Of a DNA stretch of 11,519 nt, positions 6,755 to 11,519 are shown one piece after another. The DNA comes from Sphingobacterium thalpophilum. Lineage in GTDB: Bacteria > Bacteroidota > Bacteroidia > Flavobacteriales > Flavobacteriaceae. Made by a program: the position numbers and the translations under genes. The stretch lies in NCBI GenBank assembly GCA_943325255.2, contig CALPOS020000052.1, forward strand, positions 1-11,519, given 5' to 3'. How positions within the stretch are numbered: the stretch's first letter is position 1; each line of letters begins with the position of its first letter. The notes beneath the pieces are model-generated. The model did not search any database, was not told where the DNA came from, and saw only the letters and a program-made list of their open reading frames with translations.

Positions 6755-8428
6755 ATGTGCGGAATTGTATGTGCTTTTGATTTAAAGCAAAAAGCGGAGT
6801 CGTTAAGACCACAAGTATTAGAAATGGCGAAAATCATTCGTCATCGCGGCCCAGATTGGAGTGGGATTTTTAGCAATGACAAAGCAATCTTAGCACACGA
6901 GCGTTTGGCGATTGTTGATCCAGCTTCTGGGAAACAACCTTTGTTTAGTCCCGATAAGCAATTGATTTTGGCGGCTAATGGAGAAATATATAACCACAGA
7001 ATTTTGCGCAAAAAATTCGTAGGAAAGTATAACTTTCAAACGGAAAGTGATTGCGAAGTGATATTGGCTTTATATCAAGAAAAAGGCGTTCATTTTATAG
7101 ACGAAATGAATGGGATTTTCGGTTTCGCTATCTATGATGTAGCCAAAGATGAATACTTCATCGCACGCGATCACATGGGAATTATTCCGCTTTATATTGG
7201 TTGGGATCAACACGGAACTTTTTATGTAGCATCTGAATTGAAAGCATTGGAAGGCTATTGCACAAAAATCGAGTTGTTTCCTCCAGGTCATTATATGTCG
7301 AGTAACGACGGTGAATTTGTACAATGGTACAAAAGAGAATGGACAGACTATGACGCCGTAAAAGACAACGAAACGAGCATCGCAACAATCAAGTCTGCGC
7401 TCGAAGCAGCAGTTCATCGTCAGTTGATGAGCGACGTTCCTTATGGAGTTTTGCTTTCCGGTGGTTTAGATTCGTCAATCACCTCTGCTATTGCAAAAAA
7501 ATATGCACAAAAAAGGATTGAATCGGGAGATACCGTCGATGCATGGTATCCACAATTGCATTCCTTTGCAGTGGGATTAGAAGGATCACCAGATTTGGCG
7601 GCTGCTAAGAAAGTAGCAGATCATTTGGGTACGATTCATCATGAAATAAAATTCACAATCCAAGAAGGACTAGATGCCATTCGGGATGTAATTTATAATA
7701 TTGAAACCTATGATGTGACTACAATTCGAGCGTCAACTCCCATGTATTTGATGGCACGTGTGATCAAATCGATGGGAATCAAAATGGTGTTGTCTGGTGA
7801 AGGTTCAGACGAATTGTTTGGCGGTTATTTGTACTTCCACAAAGCCCCAAATGCCAGAGAATTTCATGAAGAAACGGTTCGTAAATTGAGCAAATTACAT
7901 ATGTATGATTGTCTTCGAGCTAACAAAAGCCTGGCGGCATGGGGTATCGAAGGGCGAGTGCCGTTCCTAGATAAAGAATTTATGGATGTGGCGATGCGCA
8001 TTAATCCAAAAGACAAAATGATCAACGGGGAGCGCATGGAAAAATGGGTGCTGCGAAAAGCCTTCGAAGATATGTTGCCAGCGAGTGTGGCGTGGAGACA
8101 AAAAGAGCAATTTAGCGATGGCGTTGGTTATAGTTGGATTGATACGCTAAAAGCGATGGTAGCCAAAGAAATTACTGATGAACAATTGGCAAATGCGAAA
8201 TATAAGTTTCCGATTCAAACGCCTACTTCAAAGGAGGAATATTATTACCGCTCTATCTTTCATGAACATTTTCCAAGTGATGCCGCGGCATTAAGTGTTC
8301 CCCAAGAAGCAAGTGTCGCTTGCAGCACCAAAATTGCATTAGAATGGGATGAAGCGTTCAAAAACATGAATGATCCTTCAGGTCGCGCTGTGGCAAACGT
8401 TCATGATGATGCGTATGTAAAAGTTTAA
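6755..8428 (+). CDS. asnB: Asparagine synthase B, glutamine-hydrolysing
   Basis: This 557-residue cytosolic enzyme converts aspartate, glutamine and ATP to asparagine, glutamate, AMP and pyrophosphate. The N-terminal Ntn glutaminase domain (about 1-200) begins MCGIVCAF, with Cys2 becoming the nucleophile after Met removal; RGPD at 31-34, Arg50, NGEIYNH at 75-81 and ESDCE with Asp99 bind glutamine. The synthetase domain has the PP-loop SGGLDSS at 235-241, the LSGEGSDELFGGY motif at 346-358, EGRVPFLDKEF at 399-409 and WRQKEQFSDGVGYSWID at 448-463. Length and the C-terminal SVACSTKIALEWDEAFKNM stretch match the class that includes E. coli AsnB (554 residues). Start at 6755 is forced by the need for Cys2. 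A strong terminator follows. Peptidoglycan-amidating or lasso-peptide AsnB homologues are less likely given the full-length match, but only biochemistry excludes them. Confidence 0.97.
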   Translation: MCGIVCAFDLKQKAESLRPQVLEMAKIIRHRGPDWSGIFSNDKAILAHERLAIVDPASGKQPLFSPDKQLILAANGEIYNHRILRKKFVGKYNFQTESDCEVILALYQEKGVHFIDEMNGIFGFAIYDVAKDEYFIARDHMGIIPLYIGWDQHGTFYVASELKALEGYCTKIELFPPGHYMSSNDGEFVQWYKREWTDYDAVKDNETSIATIKSALEAAVHRQLMSDVPYGVLLSGGLDSSITSAIAKKYAQKRIESGDTVDAWYPQLHSFAVGLEGSPDLAAAKKVADHLGTIHHEIKFTIQEGLDAIRDVIYNIETYDVTTIRASTPMYLMARVIKSMGIKMVLSGEGSDELFGGYLYFHKAPNAREFHEETVRKLSKLHMYDCLRANKSLAAWGIEGRVPFLDKEFMDVAMRINPKDKMINGERMEKWVLRKAFEDMLPASVAWRQKEQFSDGVGYSWIDTLKAMVAKEITDEQLANAKYKFPIQTPTSKEEYYYRSIFHEHFPSDAAALSVPQEASVACSTKIALEWDEAFKNMNDPSGRAVANVHDDAYVKV

Positions 8429-8470
8429 AATAAATAAAAAGTTGGTTGTAGTTTAGTTTGTATTTTTAAG

Positions 8471-8498
8471 GCGTTGATTTCGGTCAACGCTTTTTTTT
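8471..8498 (+). terminator. Rho-independent terminator after asnB
   Basis: GCGTTGA (8471-8477) and TCAACGC (8484-8490) form a perfect 7-bp stem around a TTTCGG loop, directly followed by eight T residues (8491-8498). It begins 43 bases after the asnB stop and ends 17 bases before the ATG of the epimerase, so it also lies in the leader region of that gene if transcription reads through or starts upstream. Confidence 0.9.
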
Positions 8499-8515
8499 AT
8501 TTAATATGCTTCTTC

Positions 8516-9538
8516 ATGGGACTTACTTTATCTTTTCAATTTTTCGATTTGCCTTTGCAGCATCCGTTTACGATTTCGCGTTACACCGTCAATATTCAAA
8601 AAACAGTCGTTGTTTGTATTTCTGATGGCGCAATTTCAGGTTATGGAGAAGCAACTGTCAATCCTTATTATCAAAGTACAACAGAGCGACTCACTGCAAG
8701 TTTATTAGAAGTAAAACCAATTGTTGAAAGTGCATTAGACGTGCATCCAAATGAACTATGGCAACAATTGTCTACGATGATTCCTGACGATTATTTTGCC
8801 TTGTGTGCTGTAGATATTGCCTATTGGGATTACTATTCAAGAAAGCAATCCAAAACGCTTCGAAGCTTTTGGTCGAAAGACGATGATGCGACGCCAGTAA
8901 CTTCCTACACCATCGGGATTGATTCCTTAGAAATGATGCAGCAAAAAATGATTGAAAAACCTTGGCCTATGTATAAAATCAAACTGGGAACCGCAGAAGA
9001 TATTTTTATTGTTGAAAGCTTGCGCAAAATTACGGATGCTATTTTTCGGATTGATGCGAATTGTGCATGGACTGCCCAGCAAACAATTAACAACGCTAAG
9101 ATTTTGAAAGAACTAAATGTCGAATTCATTGAACAGCCATTAAAAGCAGAAGATATTGAGGGAATGAAACAGGTCCGAAAGCAGTCCGTTTTGCCCGTTA
9201 TAGCAGACGAAAGTTGTCAAAGAGAGGCCGATGTTGCGGCATGTTCCGAGATTTTTCATGGCATCAATATTAAGTTAATGAAATGTGGTGGAATAACGCC
9301 TGCGTTACGAATGATTTCGAAAGCAAAAGAGCAAGGTTTGTTAATCATGGCAGGATGCATGACAGAATCGACTGTTGGAATTTCTGGATTGTGCCAAATT
9401 GCACCACTTTTGACTTATCTAGACGCTGATGGCGCCTTACTTTTAAAGGATGATATTGCACGAGGTGTTGATTTCAATTTTGGTCAAATTGTGTATTCAA
9501 AAGACTTTGGAACAGGTGTAAAAATGTTGAAGAAATAA
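8516..9538 (+). CDS. Dipeptide epimerase, L-Ala-D/L-Glu epimerase-like (enolase superfamily)
   Basis: The 340-residue product, counted from ATG 8516, belongs to the muconate-lactonizing subgroup of the enolase superfamily. KIK (Lys154, Lys156) and Lys253 in NIKLMKCGG are the two opposed acid/base residues. Asp180 (RIDAN), Glu206 (FIEQPL) and Asp231 (IADES) are the magnesium ligands. CMTES at 281-285 and the DAD pair Asp303/Asp305 before GALLL match dipeptide epimerases, where DxD binds the dipeptide amino group. The expected role is epimerising L-Ala-D-Glu from murein peptides, or related dipeptides, in the cytoplasm. The frame is open leftward to a TTG at 8474, but that start would lie inside the asnB terminator hairpin and add a spurious hydrophobic extension; MGLTLSFQFFDL from 8516 fits the family N-terminus (xLxLSxxxxxLxLxHPFTISR). 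No Shine-Dalgarno sequence is visible. Exact dipeptide specificity is uncertain. Confidence 0.9.
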   Translation: MGLTLSFQFFDLPLQHPFTISRYTVNIQKTVVVCISDGAISGYGEATVNPYYQSTTERLTASLLEVKPIVESALDVHPNELWQQLSTMIPDDYFALCAVDIAYWDYYSRKQSKTLRSFWSKDDDATPVTSYTIGIDSLEMMQQKMIEKPWPMYKIKLGTAEDIFIVESLRKITDAIFRIDANCAWTAQQTINNAKILKELNVEFIEQPLKAEDIEGMKQVRKQSVLPVIADESCQREADVAACSEIFHGINIKLMKCGGITPALRMISKAKEQGLLIMAGCMTESTVGISGLCQIAPLLTYLDADGALLLKDDIARGVDFNFGQIVYSKDFGTGVKMLKK

Positions 9539-9606
9539 ATCAACATAATGTTAATAACTTCATCCCTAAATACCGCATTTTTACTATGAAATCGTTACTG
9601 TTTTAA

Positions 9607-9614
9607 TATATTTG
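9607..9614 (+). promoter_or_regulatory. Candidate -7 promoter box for gyrB
   Basis: TATATTTG is an exact TAnnTTTG match, followed by C, located 39 bases before the gyrB ATG in the 115-base gap after the epimerase. It is nearly the same octamer as in front of the glycosyltransferase pair. No clear TTG is present at the -33 distance. Position and match make it a credible gyrB promoter. No terminator for the epimerase was found between the two genes. Confidence 0.55.
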
Positions 9615-9653
9615 CGTGTTATCAAAAAAACACATTTTTTAGAGAAAATTTTT

Positions 9654-11519
9654 ATGAGCGAAGAAATCAAGAAGCACAATTATTCAGCAGATAGTATTCA
9701 GGCATTAGAAGGAATGGAGCACGTAAGAATGCGTCCATCGATGTACATTGGAGATGTAGGTGTAAGAGGGTTGCACCATTTGGTTTATGAAGTAGTAGAT
9801 AACTCGATTGATGAGGCTATGGGCGGACATTGCGACACTATTGGCGTTGCAATTAACGAAGACGGATCAGTAACCGTAGAGGACAATGGTCGTGGAATTC
9901 CAGTCGATTTACACAAAAAAGAAGGCGTTTCTGCACTCGAAGTGGTTATGACCAAAATCGGTGCTGGAGGAAAATTCGATAAAGATTCTTATAAAGTTTC
10001 TGGAGGTCTTCACGGAGTTGGAGTTTCTGTGGTAAATGCTTTGTCGAAACACATGCGTTCTACCGTATTCAGAGACGGTAAAATTTACGAGCAAGAGTAC
10101 GAAAGAGGTAAAGCTTTGTATCCGGTAAAGCAAATTGGTGAAACAACCAAACGCGGAACGATGCAAACGTTTTATCCTGACGAGCAAATCTTCACGCAAA
10201 CCACGGAATTTACCTATGAGACATTGTCTGCGCGTATGCGTGAGTTGTCGTTTTTGAACAAAGGAATTACCATCACTTTTACGGATAAAAGAGAAAAAGA
10301 CAAAGACGGGAATTTTATTCAAGAAGTGTTTCATTCTGATGAAGGATTGAAAGAATACATCCGTTATTTAGACGGGAATCGCGAGCCAATTATTTCCCAC
10401 GTGATCTCGATGGATAATGAAAAAGGCGAAATTCCAGTTGAGGTGGCGTTGATTTATAATACCAGTTATACTGAAAATATTTTCTCTTACGTAAACAATA
10501 TTAATACGCACGAAGGAGGAACGCACTTGCAAGGTTTCAGAACAGGATTGACACGTTCGTTGAAGAAATACGCGGATGCTTCTGGAATGTTAGATAAATT
10601 GAAATTCGAAATTGCGGGAGATGACTTCCGTGAAGGATTGACTGCCATTATTTCGGTGAAAGTGGCTGAACCTCAATTTGAAGGTCAAACGAAAACCAAA
10701 TTAGGAAATAGAGAAGTGGTGTCGCCAGTGAGTCAAGCGGTGAGTGAAATGATCGAGAATTATTTGGAAGAAAATCCAAATGACGCTCGTATCATCGTGC
10801 AGAAAGTAATCTTGGCAGCGCAAGCCCGTCACGCAGCGAAGAAAGCTCGTGAAATGGTGCAACGTAAAACCGTTTTAGGTGGTGGTGGATTGCCAGGAAA
10901 ATTATCAGATTGTTCAGAACAAGATCCAGCAAAATGTGAAGTATATTTGGTCGAGGGAGATTCGGCTGGTGGAACAGCAAAGCAAGGTCGTGACCGAAAT
11001 TTTCAAGCGATTTTACCATTGCGTGGAAAAATCTTGAATGTAGAGAAAGCCATGCATCACAAAGTATTCGAAAACGAAGAGATTCGAAATATTTTTACGG
11101 CATTGGGTGTAACGATAGGGACAGAAGAGGATAGTAAAGCATTGAATCTTGAAAAGTTGCGTTACCATAAAGTTATTATTATGTGTGATGCCGATGTCGA
11201 TGGAAGTCACATCTCTACCTTAATATTAACATTCTTCTTCAGATTCATGAAAGAACTAATTGAACAAGGACACGTTTATATTGCAGCACCACCTTTATAT
11301 ATGGTTAAGAAAGGAAATAAGAAAGAATACGCTTGGAATGACGATCAACGTGATATCGCCAACGAAAAGATGGGCGGAAGCGCAGCAATTCAACGTTATA
11401 AAGGTTTGGGTGAAATGAACGCGGAACAATTGTGGGAAACGACCATGGATCCGAATTTTAGAACTTTGCGTCAAGTCAATATCGATAGTTTGGCAGAAGC
11501 CGATCAAGTGTTCTCCATG
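9654..11519 (+). CDS. gyrB: DNA gyrase subunit B (3' end cut by window)
   Basis: The frame is open from ATG 9654 to the last base, 622 codons, and only the final few dozen residues are missing. GyrB is the ATPase and TOPRIM subunit of the A2B2 gyrase that introduces negative supercoils. The GHKL ATPase domain shows VRMRPSMYIGD, Glu46 and Asn50 in YEVVDNSIDEA, Asp77 in VEDNGRGIP, and KVSGGLHGVGVSVVNALS. The transducer domain has the GGTHLQGFRTGLTRS stretch. The TOPRIM domain has LPGKLSDCSEQDP, EGDSAGG with Glu434, the metal-binding Asp512/Asp514/Asp516 in CDADVDGSH, and then QRYKGLGEMN. The sequence runs from YMVKKGNKKEY into QRYKGLGEMN with no large insertion, unlike E. coli GyrB (804 residues), so the full protein should be near 640-650 residues. 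ParE is less likely, given the GyrB-like N-terminus. The start is preceded by a perfect -7 box at 9607-9614. Confidence 0.97.
   Translation, partial: MSEEIKKHNYSADSIQALEGMEHVRMRPSMYIGDVGVRGLHHLVYEVVDNSIDEAMGGHCDTIGVAINEDGSVTVEDNGRGIPVDLHKKEGVSALEVVMTKIGAGGKFDKDSYKVSGGLHGVGVSVVNALSKHMRSTVFRDGKIYEQEYERGKALYPVKQIGETTKRGTMQTFYPDEQIFTQTTEFTYETLSARMRELSFLNKGITITFTDKREKDKDGNFIQEVFHSDEGLKEYIRYLDGNREPIISHVISMDNEKGEIPVEVALIYNTSYTENIFSYVNNINTHEGGTHLQGFRTGLTRSLKKYADASGMLDKLKFEIAGDDFREGLTAIISVKVAEPQFEGQTKTKLGNREVVSPVSQAVSEMIENYLEENPNDARIIVQKVILAAQARHAAKKAREMVQRKTVLGGGGLPGKLSDCSEQDPAKCEVYLVEGDSAGGTAKQGRDRNFQAILPLRGKILNVEKAMHHKVFENEEIRNIFTALGVTIGTEEDSKALNLEKLRYHKVIIMCDADVDGSHISTLILTFFFRFMKELIEQGHVYIAAPPLYMVKKGNKKEYAWNDDQRDIANEKMGGSAAIQRYKGLGEMNAEQLWETTMDPNFRTLRQVNIDSLAEADQVFSM

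Noticed and set aside
7070..7417. 115-residue open frame on the minus strand
   Set aside because: It lies wholly within asnB and has no recognisable protein features.
8455..8460. TTAGTTTG-like -7 box upstream of the epimerase
   Set aside because: It mismatches TAnnTTTG at the second base, has no TTG at suitable spacing, and lies before the terminator.
8474..8515. Upstream extension of the epimerase frame from a TTG codon
   Set aside because: It overlaps the asnB terminator stem and T-run, and the extra residues come from translated hairpin and T-rich sequence; the family N-terminus fits ATG 8516.
9909..10334. 141-residue open frame on the minus strand
   Set aside because: It lies wholly within gyrB, whose frame shows every expected motif; it is an antisense shadow.

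Overview
The window reads as chromosomal DNA of a low-GC Bacteroidota, most likely a Flavobacterium-like member of the Flavobacteriales. The clues are perfect TAnnTTTG -7 promoter boxes, little use of Shine-Dalgarno sequences, a GyrB that lacks the large C-terminal insertion of enterobacterial GyrB, and an outer-membrane receptor barrel ending in aromatic Phe. The species call is inference from these features; no database was searched.

Layout, left to right: (1) positions 1-1235, the 3' part of an outer-membrane beta-barrel / TonB-dependent receptor-like gene on the + strand. (2) 1434-3813, a two-gene + strand unit: an MBOAT O-acyltransferase and, 4 bases later, a membrane-anchored SGNH-type protein. 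(3) 3883-4332, a small + strand gene with a GreA/GreB-like C-terminal signature. (4) 6527-4339, a - strand pair joined by an ATGA overlap: a GT2 polyprenyl-phosphate-sugar-synthase-like glycosyltransferase and a multi-pass GT-C-like glycosyltransferase. It converges on the GreA-like gene with only 6 bases between stops. (5) 6755-8428, asparagine synthase B (+), divergent from the glycosyltransferases across a very AT-rich spacer and closed by a strong intrinsic terminator. (6) 8516-9538, an enolase-superfamily dipeptide epimerase (+). (7) 9654 to the window end, gyrB (+), missing its last codons.

How the parts may work together: MBOAT plus SGNH is the usual two-component arrangement for moving an acyl group across the membrane and onto a surface or envelope glycan. 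The GT2/GT-C pair is the usual arrangement for making a lipid-linked monosaccharide and using it outside the membrane. Sitting tail to tail, they look like an envelope-glycan modification cassette lodged between an outer-membrane protein gene and a housekeeping block (asnB, epimerase, gyrB). That functional link and the acceptor molecule are inference. No RNA genes, CRISPR arrays, insertion sequences, transposases or phage genes were recognised, and no gene-free stretch exceeds about 230 bases.
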